A stretch of 33,011 nt of DNA from Desulfosarcina cetonica JCM 12296. GTDB lineage: Bacteria > Desulfobacterota > Desulfobacteria > Desulfobacterales > Desulfosarcinaceae. The stretch spans positions 1 to 33,011 of the forward strand of contig NZ_BBCC01000053.1 of the NCBI RefSeq assembly GCF_001311845.1. Direction: 5' to 3'. The translations under genes were made by a program, and so were the position numbers. Positions within the stretch are counted from its first letter, which is position 1. Each line of letters starts with the position of its first letter. Under the pieces are notes generated by a model. It was not told where the DNA came from, searched no databases, and was given only the letters and a program-made list of their open reading frames with translations. Below, piece by piece: positions 1 through 8,816 of this stretch.

Positions 1-208
1 ACCCGCTACACTCAATCCCCGCCCGTAGTCGGTTTATTATGTTCCTCGCCTTGCTCAATTCTGTAAGCAACCGGTTACGGTCCTGGTGAAGTTCATCGAT
101 TTCAGAATCCAGATCGAGCAGCCTCTTTTTCAGCCATTCGATATGGGGGAATAGATCGGATGGATATTTGCCATATTTTTTCAGGATTTCTTGAATGATC
201 TCGTTCAT
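1..208 (-). CDS. Hypothetical coiled-coil protein, N-terminal part (cut by window edge)
   Basis: An open minus-strand frame begins with ATG at 208 and runs off the left edge, giving the first 69 residues only. The product is strongly charged, with a Leu/Glu/Lys/Asp-rich stretch from about residue 27 to 60 (WLKKRLLDLDSEIDELHQDR and following) that looks like an amphipathic helix or coiled coil. The amino acid composition is typical of real coding sequence, unlike the other frames. There is no good Shine-Dalgarno before the ATG, so the start is uncertain. I do not recognise the family. It lies downstream of and in the same direction as the zinc-ribbon gene at 375-662, so the two may be co-transcribed. 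Confidence 0.5.
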   Translation of the reverse strand, partial: MNEIIQEILKKYGKYPSDLFPHIEWLKKRLLDLDSEIDELHQDRNRLLTELSKARNIINRLRAGIECSG

Positions 209-374
209 GGCCAGAAGGTAGCCAATTTTGGAAAGTTGGCAACGCTGGTGCTGTCGATGGCGGGACAGGGTAAAACGAAGGGGCCGAAGCGATCGGGAGG
301 GTGGAGAGCATTTTTCGCTCCGGGCCCTATGCGGGATGGTATGATGCCAGTGTTAGGGACTCCCGCAAAATCGA

Positions 375-662
375 TTATCTAAACCAATCTGCTTTCTCAT
401 CGTACCTCTGGATCAGCGGTGCTTCAGATTCATCATCACAAAATTGAATGATCAAGACCTTTCCTTTTTTGGCGGCCTTAGCTTTATCAGAATAATACGT
501 TCTGTCTATTATGGGGAATTTTGCGAAATGGTCCTCTGCCATCAGTGAGATGACGAAACTACCGCTGACCGGACACAAAAAACATTTGTACTTTTCGGAA
601 TTACCAGGTGGGTTATCGTATTTCGCTATTTTCCCGCAAAGGGGGCATTTTTGAGTTGGCAT
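375..662 (-). CDS. Small zinc-ribbon hypothetical protein
   Basis: This frame encodes 95 residues. Two CxxC pairs near the N-terminus (CPLCG at residues 6-10 and CFLC at 27-30) form a likely zinc ribbon. The rest is a mixed hydrophobic/charged domain with no motif I recognise. The sequence AAAGGCGGTGACAA just before the ATG is a plausible ribosome binding site. The gene points away from the kinase-helicase operon, separated from it by about 750 bases containing hairpins. It may belong to the same accessory region, but nothing links it to a function. A second frame overlapping its start (626-865) ends in a charged helix-like stretch and could be coding, but it has no convincing start. Confidence 0.5.
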   Translation of the reverse strand: MPTQKCPLCGKIAKYDNPPGNSEKYKCFLCPVSGSFVISLMAEDHFAKFPIIDRTYYSDKAKAAKKGKVLIIQFCDDESEAPLIQRYDEKADWFR

Positions 663-793
663 TTGTCACCGCCTTTGATTTTGTGGTTTTCGTATTTTTT
701 GATCAGATCCTTAAGGGCTTCCTCCAATAAGGCAGCACGCCGGCACCCATGAGGGATACCGGAGGTGGCAGGCGGCACATCTCGCAAAATAAT

Positions 794-824
794 GGGCAAG
801 ACTCCACACCAAGAGGTCTTGCCC
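794..824. repeat. Inverted repeat, 9-bp arms
   Basis: GGGCAAGAC at 794-802 is perfectly complementary to GTCTTGCCC at 816-824, around a 13-base loop. It has no adjacent T-run on either strand, so it is not a standard terminator. It sits upstream of the zinc-ribbon gene and could be in its leader. Confidence 0.5.
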
Positions 825-841
825 ACCCCCGAGGAGGTATT

Positions 842-858
842 CGGAGGAGCATCCTCCG
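842..858. repeat. Short perfect hairpin
   Basis: CGGAGGA at 842-848 and TCCTCCG at 852-858 form a 7-bp stem with a 3-base loop, 18 bases after the 794-824 hairpin. Both arms carry Shine-Dalgarno-like purine or anti-SD sequence. Function unknown. Confidence 0.45.
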
Positions 859-865
859 ACCCCAA

Positions 866-1412
866 CTATGAACTTCAGCATTCATTGTGCCAAAACTATA
901 TAATGCTAATATATCATATAGTTATATATATTCGATCATAATTTTTCAGCATTGTTTCATGACATATCCGTAATAAAATGTCCTAAAATTACGAATTTGT
1001 CATAAAACAGCCGCCATGGGATTCCTGGGGGTATTTTGTTTGGTAATCCTGGGGATTACCGAGTATGCTCAATTGTGCTTATTCAATGTATCGGTAGAAG
1101 GGCCGATGCCGCGATTGGGTATTGTAATCAAACGAATCGATCTATTGTAAAAACCGGTGATAGATCGACCGTATCACAAGTCAGGGCAAATTACAGATGG
1201 GGTATTGTTAATCTGCCGTTTCAGACAGGTTATAAATCGAGAGATAAGTTTCAATGACACCAAAGCCTCAGAAAGTATCAAAAACCGTAAAAGCGTGAAA
1301 ATTATTGCATTTAGCAAGATATTTTTTGTACTAAAATGAATAAAAAGTTTCTAAGATCCGTGTTGAACGCTATCATTTCATATCAATTGCCTTAAAAACG
1401 TTTGGGGGAATA
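866..1412. other. A+T-rich intergenic region upstream of the kinase-helicase operon
   Basis: I see no credible gene here: the short open frames have coding-unlike composition and no ribosome binding sites. The region contains an 8-bp perfect inverted repeat at 1042-1060. A weak -10-like TAAAAT at 1332-1337 could start the operon, but I cannot find a good -35 partner. The sequence GGGGGAATA directly before 1413 is the ribosome binding site of the kinase-helicase gene. Confidence 0.4.
1042..1060. repeat. Inverted repeat, possible operator
   Basis: GGTAATCC (1042-1049) and GGATTACC (1053-1060) are perfect inverted arms around TGG. No T-run follows. It lies 350 bases before the kinase-helicase gene and could bind a dimeric regulator, but no regulator gene is visible nearby. 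Confidence 0.35.
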
Positions 1413-4400
1413 ATGAAAATCCTCAATGATCGATATACTATTGTCCCTAACCAAAAACCCCGTATAGGTGGCATGGCGGAAATTTGGCGTGCAATCGACA
1501 TGTTTGAGGATCAAAAATCTGTGGCCATCAAGCTCTTTAGCCCAAACATTGAAGGCGATCGACTACATTTAGAAGCCTACGCTCGAGAATGCCAGGCACT
1601 TCAGAGACTCGACCATCCGAATATCGTACGAATTGTTGACGGAGGAAAGGATTCTGATGGTCGCAAGTTCCTTGTTTTAGAATGGCTTGAAACATCTCTA
1701 TCTCAATATATCGAAAAAATCCACCGGCAGGTTGGGATAGCTTCTACGAAGAAATAGGGAAACCAATTCTCAATGCCCTTACATACGCCTTTGCTAAAGA
1801 TATTCTCCATAGAGATTTGAAACTTCAAAATGTCCTCTTTTGTCCTGAGGGCGTTGTAAAAGTTGCGGATTTTGGGATTTCAAAATTAAGATCCTTCATT
1901 GCGCCGGCATGCACAGTAGCTGGATTCCGTTCAGAACCATATGCACCACCGGAGCAAGATTTTGGTTCATTTAGCGAAACTCGGGATGTATACAGTTTTG
2001 CAGTTTTAACTTTAGCCTGTCTCCATCAATGTCCAATTACAACCTATGAGGATGTGTACCGTTGCCTTGACGATTTTGATGGACCTCCAGAAATAGAAGA
2101 CATCCTTAAGGCGGCTCTTTCAAGAAATCCGGAGGATCGTCCAAGTAATATTATTAAATTAAAAAATCTAATCGACATCGTCCAGTCAAAACGTGAAGCA
2201 GAATTCTCCAAAAAATTGAAGACACGCCGAATCAAGGTTAAAATCACTCGCTCTGTTGAAGAAAAGCTACGCCAATCATTAGATCAAGTAGGGATCGACG
2301 TAAGGAAATTTGTAATAGATGATTTAAATGAAATATGCGGTATTGGGCGCTATAAAAACGATAAACAAATCAATAGAAAAATATCTAATAATGATGGAAA
2401 CCAACTATATATTCGACTATCCTTATATGCTGCGCAGTACCTTTATGCAGCTGTAATCGATGATGATACAAAAGGATTTCTTGTTTTAATCAACGTTTTC
2501 CCTTTTCAGCCATCTTATCTTGATTTCCAACGGGAATCTAATTGGAGGCCAGAAATCAGCTTCTCAAATCAGATAGGATCGCATGTGACCGGCGACGATG
2601 TTGACAATATAAAATGGCTAATTAATGGACTTGCAGAGCAAGAACAAATGTTATCTGAAAAGGAAGTATCAGCTAGATCCGAAAAGCTATTCAAAACATG
2701 GATGGCGATCCTACAAGCAAAAAGTGAGATAGAAACTCGAAGAGAAACTCCAATTCCATACGATGCAGTTAACAAAAGTGGGAGCCGGATAATACTTCAT
2801 ACAGATTATCCGCTTGATGATGACATAGTGGGGCAACCTAGACTCATAGAGCTATCAGAAAACCAAGTTGTTTCAGGAGAGATTGAGTCTATTGGAGATA
2901 GCCATTTGGTATTATGGGTAGAGTCTGAATTTTATGGCAGGATCCCCCATGAAGGAGACTTGTTATTTGACACTCGAGCAGGAAGAATTTCTATCCATCG
3001 TCAGCGCCAAGCGCTGGATGCAATCCGATTTAGAAGAGCTAGTCGAAATGATCTGGGTGATCTGCTTATGGACCCACAAAAAGCTATTCCACCATCCGAT
3101 CAGAATGTAATCGAATTTATTCAAGATGACTTGGATAAGAGCAAGCAAGATGCAGTAAAAAAAGCTTTAGGAGCTGACTCATTTTTAGTAGTCGAGGGAC
3201 CTCCAGGTACCGGCAAAACTCTATTCATCACTGAACTTGTAGTGCAGACACTGCTCCATAGTCCAAAGTCAAGGATACTATTGACTTCACAAACGCATGT
3301 TGCCTTAGACAATGCTTTGGAACGTATCCATAAGCTAAAACCCGACTTAAAACTTGTCAGGATTGGCCGTCGTCATGATGAGCGAATCTCTCCTGATGTT
3401 GAAGATTTGTTGTTAGAGAATCGCATTGATAAGTGGATTGAGTCCGTTAAGGAAAGTTCGGAACACTTTTTAGAGAATTTTGCCACCGAGATAGGTGTTG
3501 ATCGGAAAGATCTTAATTTAGGAATGGCAGCGGAGCGCCTACGTGCTTCTCTCGAAAAGGTTAATGCTTTAGAAAAAAGAAAAGATGTCATTGATGAAGA
3601 GCTATGTATACTGAGGGAAAGCGAAAAAAAACGGTCTGCTGCAGATGCAAGCGAGACTTTCCATGAATTGAAAGAATCAATTCGTGAAGCCAGCGACATG
3701 GTAATGCAATTAGAGTCAGAATTGAAACGTGCACGCAGCGGAGTAAAACAAGCTCGAAGTATCATGGCAGAGATTCCCGAGATAGGAAATGAACTCTCGA
3801 GAGCTTCAATAGATGAACTTCGAGACTGGGAAGACGCCTTTCTAAGACAGAATGAACAAACACGTAAAATGCATCGTCTCGTAAAGCTAGCAGAAGAATG
3901 GTACCTACGTTTTGGCAGATCAAGAGACTTTTTCGCAGCATTAATTGCTGATTCTGAGGTTATCGCGGGAACATGCTTAGGTTTCGCTGGGGTGCGCGGC
4001 ATTCAAAATCTCGACTTTGATCTTTGTATTGTCGATGAAGCTTCGAAGGCAACGGTCACTGAATTGTTAGTTCCTTTATCAAGATCAAAAAAATGGGTGC
4101 TTGTAGGTGACCGGAGACAACTTCCCCCCTTTGTAGATGATGCACTTGATGATAAAATGATTCTAGAAACTTATAATCTATCGCAAGATGACCTCAGTGC
4201 AACGCTACTTGAAATATTGATCCAGAATCTTCCTGTAGGTTGCGTAACTAGTTTGGTTCACCAGCATCGAATGATTCGTCCTATTGGCAACCTTATCAGT
4301 AATTGCTTTTACGATGGCCGCCTTCAAAGCGTAGATGATGGAGATCCTTTTGGACTCCGTCCTGCTTTGCTTAAACCAACGACTTGGTTCTCTACGAGTG

Positions 4401-4888
4401 GTCTTGACCATCGCGGAGAAAGCCGAGATCGTCAAAGTTATAAGAATATTGCCGAGGCTGGGGTGATTCGAAACCTTTTAAAAAGGATAGATTTTGTCGC
4501 GAAAGCTAAGGGAACTAAGTACTCGGTTGCCGTTCTTACGGGTTATGCGTCCCAAAAAATAGAACTGCTTAGGGCAATTGATTTAGAGTATCAAACAACA
4601 ACAAATATCGACATAGAATGTAATACTGTAGATGCATTCCAAGGACGCGAAGCTGATATCGCAATTTATTCAATTACACGTAGCAATGATCGTGGAGATC
4701 TCGGCTTTCTGCGGGAACGACGACGGATTAATGTCGCACTGTCACGCGCGAAAATAGCACTTGCAATTATTGGGGACGCTGCATTTATTAGGTCTGCACA
4801 AGGAATTAATCCTTGGAACAAAGTGTTGGACTATATAGAGTCTCATCCTTTGGATTGCGCTCTGGAGGAGGTAACCGATGAATCTTGA
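1413..4888 (+). CDS. mkoA: Ser/Thr protein kinase-SF1 helicase fusion, MkoA-like (single-base frame break at about 1714-1719)
   Basis: Joined across one frame break this gives about 1158 residues. The N-terminal eukaryotic-like kinase has a glycine loop (residues 18-26), the VAIK lysine K40, the helix-C glutamate E59, HRDLKLQN (133-140), DFG (153-155) and APPEQ (178-182), so it looks catalytically complete. The C-terminal half is an SF1B helicase of the UPF1/DNA2 type (COG1112): GPPGTGKT (596-603), DEAS (875-878), GDRRQLPP (899-906), VDAFQGRE (1073-1080) and RINVALSRAK (1105-1114), with a charged coiled-coil insertion between motifs I and II. GGGGGAATA precedes the ATG. The break falls at an A6 run between kinase residues 102 and 103; a seventh A, or a -1 slip, restores the frame. 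The gene overlaps mkoB by 11 bases. Kinase-helicase plus PLD nuclease is the type I Mokosh layout. The domain calls are very secure; the system assignment rests on architecture. Confidence 0.85.
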
Positions 4889-6355
4889 ACAGGTCGCAGA
4901 ACGCTTCGATAATCGCACAGGATACAATCTTGTAGCATACGGACCTGTCGGGTTACCCGTATTTCGTATGACAACAATAGGTTTTTGTCTGAACAAAAAG
5001 GAGCTGGATCCTATTGAGGAATTCGTGTTGAGGGGAGTGGCGGCTGGGATCGAATCAGTTGGTCAGATTGCTGGCTTATTAGGGCTTGAAAAATCAGTTA
5101 TTGAGTCATGCTTGTCTGAGCTGATTAGGACTGAATGTATACGAGTTCCATTTGCACAATCGATAAGAAGACGAAAAATTGAATTGACGCCAAAAGGGAA
5201 GTTAATCGCTGATGCACAAGAACAATTTTCTCCACTGGAGCAAACAGTTGTATTTTGGGTAGACGGATTGACTAGAAAACCAAGATTCTATCCTTTTGAA
5301 AGCCTCCTTAAACCTAGAGAGCTTAAAGCTGAAGGTATACCAGAAGTTCGTGCATTTCCTGCAAGACCTCCTGAGTTGCATGAAATTGACATTAAAGATG
5401 TAATTGAAGTTGTAAGGTTAGATACTGGTAGGGCTGAGACTCCCAGACAACTATTGCAAATCACATCTATCGAACGACGAGACCGTGTCTTTTTAGATGC
5501 AGTTGCGCTTGCTTACCGAGCGGAGACAGGAGGAGAGGTTCAGGTAGATTTCGCTATAGATGGCAGATTATCGAGAGAGCATGGTAAGGCATTTGATCGA
5601 GCAAATGGTGTTGAAAAAACAAAGCTGTTTCGAGGTCTATTAGAACGAATTGGACCATTATCAATAGCTGAAGTTATTGGTGACGATCTTTTAAAGCAAG
5701 TTGAAAAAGAATCTAAACAACAAAATAATTCAAAAGGATTACAGCAGGCCGCAAAAAGAGCAAGAGAAAGAATTTCAAACGCACGAATAGAGGCTGCAAA
5801 AAGCTCGACCACTGAATCGATGTTGGAGTCACAGAATGAAGATCATGCGGCAAGGGATGAACTCAGAGACCTTGAACATAAGATTGCAAGTATGCGAGTT
5901 AGGCCACTTGCGTCTATGAACATGCAACATTGCTTGAAGATGTAATGAAAACCGCAAGTGAGCGACTGCTTATTATTTCTCCATGGATTCGAAAAGCTGT
6001 TGTAAACAGTACATTTACAGAGGCGTTGAAGAGTACATTGCAAAGAGGTGTCAGAGTCTACATTGGATATGGACTTGGCGCAAAAGGTGAACGAGAAAAC
6101 AAATGGGATGCTGAGGCTCGACAAGATTTAGAAGAAATAGCTCAATCGTACAACCACTTCTTTCTTAAGCGTACGGGCGATACGCATGCCAAAGTTTTAG
6201 TTAAGGATCATGATTTTTTTGTAATTACAAGTTTTAACTGGCTTTCATTCAAGGGAGACCCCCATCGCACATTTCGCGAGGAATGGGGGACTTTAGTCTC
6301 TATTCCAAAGATTGTGGATGATTTTTTTGATAAAATCGTAAAACGTTTTGATTAA
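4878..6355 (+). CDS. mkoB: PLD-like nuclease protein, MkoB-like (single-base frame break at about 5907-5912)
   Basis: The ATG at 4878 lies inside the end of mkoA and follows GGAGGTAACCG, so translation is probably coupled. Joined across one break the product has about 492 residues. Residues 35-115 resemble a winged helix. A helical, charged middle (roughly 270-335) follows, then a phospholipase D-like domain from about residue 346 (VYEHATLLEDV, SERLLIISPWIR). This carries one HKD motif, H437-x-K439-x4-D444, followed by N454 (TSFNW). A single HKD motif suggests a dimeric active site, as in bacterial PLD nucleases. The reading frame breaks after residue 344; one added base gives RPLRVYEH, which joins the two parts naturally. 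Without it the protein would lack its nuclease. It is probably the effector of the defence pair. Confidence 0.82.
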
Positions 6356-6878
6356 GTCCTCGATTTCTCAAAAGAGTGTACTAACCCAAGTTTGTGGGTT
6401 CGAAATTTAAACAATATATTTTCAGCAAGTTAGAATCCTAAAAAAGTTTGTATGGCACTACAAATTTTCAATTTTATAATCAATCCCGCCGGTTGTTACC
6501 AACGTAGACTAGCAAAATAGCAGCCAAACAGTCTCTTTTCATAGATGGCTACATGAACATAGTGATGATTTTTGTAACTTCATTTAAATTGGGGGAACAT
6601 TGGGAACAGATATGATTTTATGCGTTTCCTACCAATAAAACAGCCGGATCACCCACAATTCATTGTTCCGCCCTGCAGATGAAAAATGTATCTTCTTTTG
6701 GTCTGCCGCCAGATACTGGAGATAATCATATAGATTAGCAGCGCGGTGATTAGTACAGGTACTATGCAAAGCAACGTTTATTCAACTACTTGTGATATTT
6801 AAATATATAACCATCACCATCCGTGCCGATCAGATTTTTATGGTCGGTAATTACCGGGTGTTCGAAACAATCAACAAT
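6356..6878. other. A+T-rich intergenic region after the defence operon
   Basis: I see no gene or tRNA. A weak hairpin at 6383-6400 (AACCCA/TGGGTT, six-base loop, no clear T-run) could end the mkoAB transcript. CGGTAATTACCG at 6845-6856 is a perfect 12-base palindrome just before the repeat element. Confidence 0.4.
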
Positions 6879-7003
6879 GACGGATTCGTAAAAAGCCCGA
6901 TATCGGCGTTACGCTTCATCCCTCGTCACTGCGGCGTACGCAATAGTACGCCTCATTCCTCGGGATTCGCAAGCCTTGATCTCGGGCTTTTTACGAATCC
7001 GTC
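6879..7003. mobile_element. 125-bp palindromic MITE-like element, copy 1
   Basis: The ends are perfect 22-bp inverted repeats (6879-6900 and 6982-7003; the left one begins GACGGATTCGTAAAAAGC). An inner hairpin has arms GGCGTAC (6933-6939) and GTACGCC (6946-6952). A second copy of exactly the same length lies at 23557-23681 with high identity over the whole element. The shared sequence continues beyond the right end (CGACTTTTTACGAG). ATCAACAATG occurs at 6870-6879 and again at 7028-7037, like a target-site duplication. It has no coding capacity, so it is a non-autonomous or REP-like element. Confidence 0.75.
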
Positions 7004-7077
7004 GGAAATGCGACTTTTTACGAGTTCATCAACAATGGGCAATCGTTAATCGGTGTTAAATGAAATAAATAGGAACT

Positions 7078-7134
7078 AAAAAAAGCCGGATACCAGCTGA
7101 CTTCGGACAGCACTGCAAGGCCACCCGGCGCTGA
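7078..7134 (-). terminator. Rho-independent terminator of the MFS transporter gene
   Basis: Read on the minus strand, GCCGGGT pairs with ATCCGGC around a structured inner loop, and the stem is followed at once by seven T residues (7084 down to 7078). It begins just after the stop codon at 7149. Confidence 0.6.
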
Positions 7135-7148
7135 CTATTCGGTGCGGA

Positions 7149-8347
7149 TTAACGTTCAACGATCATTGGCCGGATGATCAAAAAAATAGCCAACCCCAGG
7201 AATATGGCCGTAGCGGCGGTGACGAAGATGATCCAAAAGCCGAAAAGTTCGCCGAGTTGGCCCATGACCAATGCGCCGATGAACACCCCGGCATCGAAAC
7301 CGCCGGTAAGCACACCGTTGACATTGCCCCGATTGTCGGCTCTTATTGGACGAATGGTCACGGCGATCAAGCTGGGAAAAAGCAGGCCATGTCCCATTCC
7401 CGCCAAAAATCCGGTTCCCATCAGGCCCGCTGTGGTTGACACGCCGATCAGACAAAGGAATCCAATCCCGCCCATGACCAAGGCAACCGGCATAATCCGT
7501 ATCTCGCCAAATCGGTTGACAAGATAGCCGCACAGTATCCTCGCCAATACCGCCGATCCGGAATAGGCCGCAAAATAGGATGAAACGGATAACGCGTTTT
7601 TTGGGCAAAGGGGGCAACAAAACTGCTGTGAGCCGCAAAGGCCAAGCCGAAACAAAGGCAGATCACGGACATGCGCCAGACAATGGGAATGCGGAGCACC
7701 TGGAAGAATTTACTATTGCCTGGCACCGTACCGGCGGCAGGAGTAAATCGATCCCGCAGGGGCATCAAAGAGAGGAGGGCGGCAATAAAAAAGGCCAACC
7801 CGATGAAAAAGATGGCGTTAAATCCCCACTGATGAACCATGCCTTCGGCCACGACGGGGCCCAATGCGATGCCCACCAGGGGCGTGATACCAAAGTAGCC
7901 GATCCCTTCGGTGAGCCGGGACGCGGGCACCAGGTCGGCGGCCATGGTCAGACTGGCGACAACGCAGAGCGCCAGGCCCACGCCGAACATCAGCCGCAGT
8001 ACCAAAAGCAGGGGGAAGGCTTGATTGATGGAACCATCAATAAAAAGGTGGATCACGCTCACCAGCATCAGCAACAGGCTCGCGATCACCAGGCTGGGCT
8101 TGCGGCCAATTCGATCCACAAGTTCGGAAACCATGGGACGTCCACAAACCGCCGCCAAGGACATGGCCCCCATGAGGATGCCGATATCGGCCTTGCTGCC
8201 CCCAATATCCAAAACATACAAGGGGAACAAGAAAAATACCCCCATGCCGGTCTGCAAGATCATACTACAGGCCAGTAACACTAAAAAAGAGCCCGTGAAA
8301 AGCGGCTCCTTCTGAGGATTTGAACCGTGCGCCATACCCATTTCCAT
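7149..8347 (-). CDS. Major facilitator superfamily transporter (single-base frame break at about 7597-7602)
   Basis: Joined, the product has about 399 residues with some 12 hydrophobic segments. The loop between segments 2 and 3 carries GRPMVSELVDRIGRKPS, the MFS motif A (G-x-x-x-D-R-x-G-R-[RK]); a related GYLVNRFGEIR occurs in the second half, as expected for a duplicated 6+6 fold. This type is usually annotated as an efflux permease, and the substrate cannot be read from sequence. The frame breaks within a T6 run (A6 on the coding strand); a seventh base joins AFAAHSSFVAPFAQK to NALSVSSYFAAYSG. The start is uncertain between codons 1, 3 and 5. It lies just downstream of a decayed sigma54-type regulator gene in the same direction, which might once have controlled it. 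Confidence 0.8.
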
Positions 8348-8373
8348 CTGTCAACGGTTCGAGTATCCGAAGA

Positions 8374-8687
8374 TCAGTCTTGTGTCTCTATTTGATATTT
8401 CTTTATTTTACGCTGCAGCGATCTGCGTGGAATCTTCAATAATTTAGCGGTGGCACCACGATGTCCGCGGGTTTGGTCCAACGCTTCTGCAATCATCTTC
8501 TTTTCCAATGATTCGATGGCGGATATACTCCACCAGTAGATGGATATCCTCACGCCGCTCGCGCAGGGGGGGCAGGCGGATTTCGATAACCAAAGAACTC
8601 CCTTTCAAAAAGCGACGCGGTAACGGCACCGCAATTCACCGTGATGAAGGGTTCATTGTTAGTAAACCGCAGGGCGTGAATTAGCGG
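8374..8687 (-). pseudogene. Remnant of an NtrC-family sigma54-dependent regulator
   Basis: Three pieces of one protein family occur in order but in different frames. First comes an AAA+ segment, LIHALRFTNNEPFITVNCGA and following to FFGY (about 8687-8590). Then EIRLPPLRERREDIHLLVEY (about 8597-8535). Last is a Fis-type helix-turn-helix tail, SLEKKMIAEALDQTRGHRGA to KKYQIETQD, ending at TGA 8374-8376. The roughly 120 residues that should hold the GAFTGA loop and Walker B are missing between the first two pieces, and an in-frame stop precedes the first. Walker A and any receiver domain are gone. This is genuine decay with an internal deletion, unlike the single-base breaks elsewhere. Confidence 0.8.
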
Positions 8688-8794
8688 TTAACAGTGATGT
8701 TGGCAAAGGCACACGCTTTGAATTGCACCCAACCTGCGTAAAAAAGCTATATCCTGAACTGACATGAAGCCCAAAAAGGGATCCGGATCTGAAG

Positions 8795-8816
8795 CGGGCT
8801 TTTTCCGAATCCGTCA
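8795..8816. repeat. Solo end of the 125-bp element
   Basis: CGGGCTTTTTCCGAATCCGTCA matches the right inner-to-outer end of the MITE-like element with a single mismatch. No partner end is nearby. Its complement begins TGACGG, and that TGA is the stop codon of the phosphopantetheinyl transferase gene. The same bases form a hairpin with AAGCCC at 8767-8772, which could help termination. Confidence 0.6.

Noticed and set aside
1036..1339. Two short plus-strand frames before mkoA.
   Set aside because: Composition is not protein-like, and there is no start signal; the region is better explained as promoter DNA.
3373..4002. A 209-codon minus-strand frame inside mkoA.
   Set aside because: It is Ser/Arg/Leu-rich antisense sequence opposite the helicase coiled-coil insertion.
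6792..7049. An 85-codon plus-strand frame after the defence operon.
   Set aside because: It runs through the palindromic element and has no coding character or ribosome binding site.
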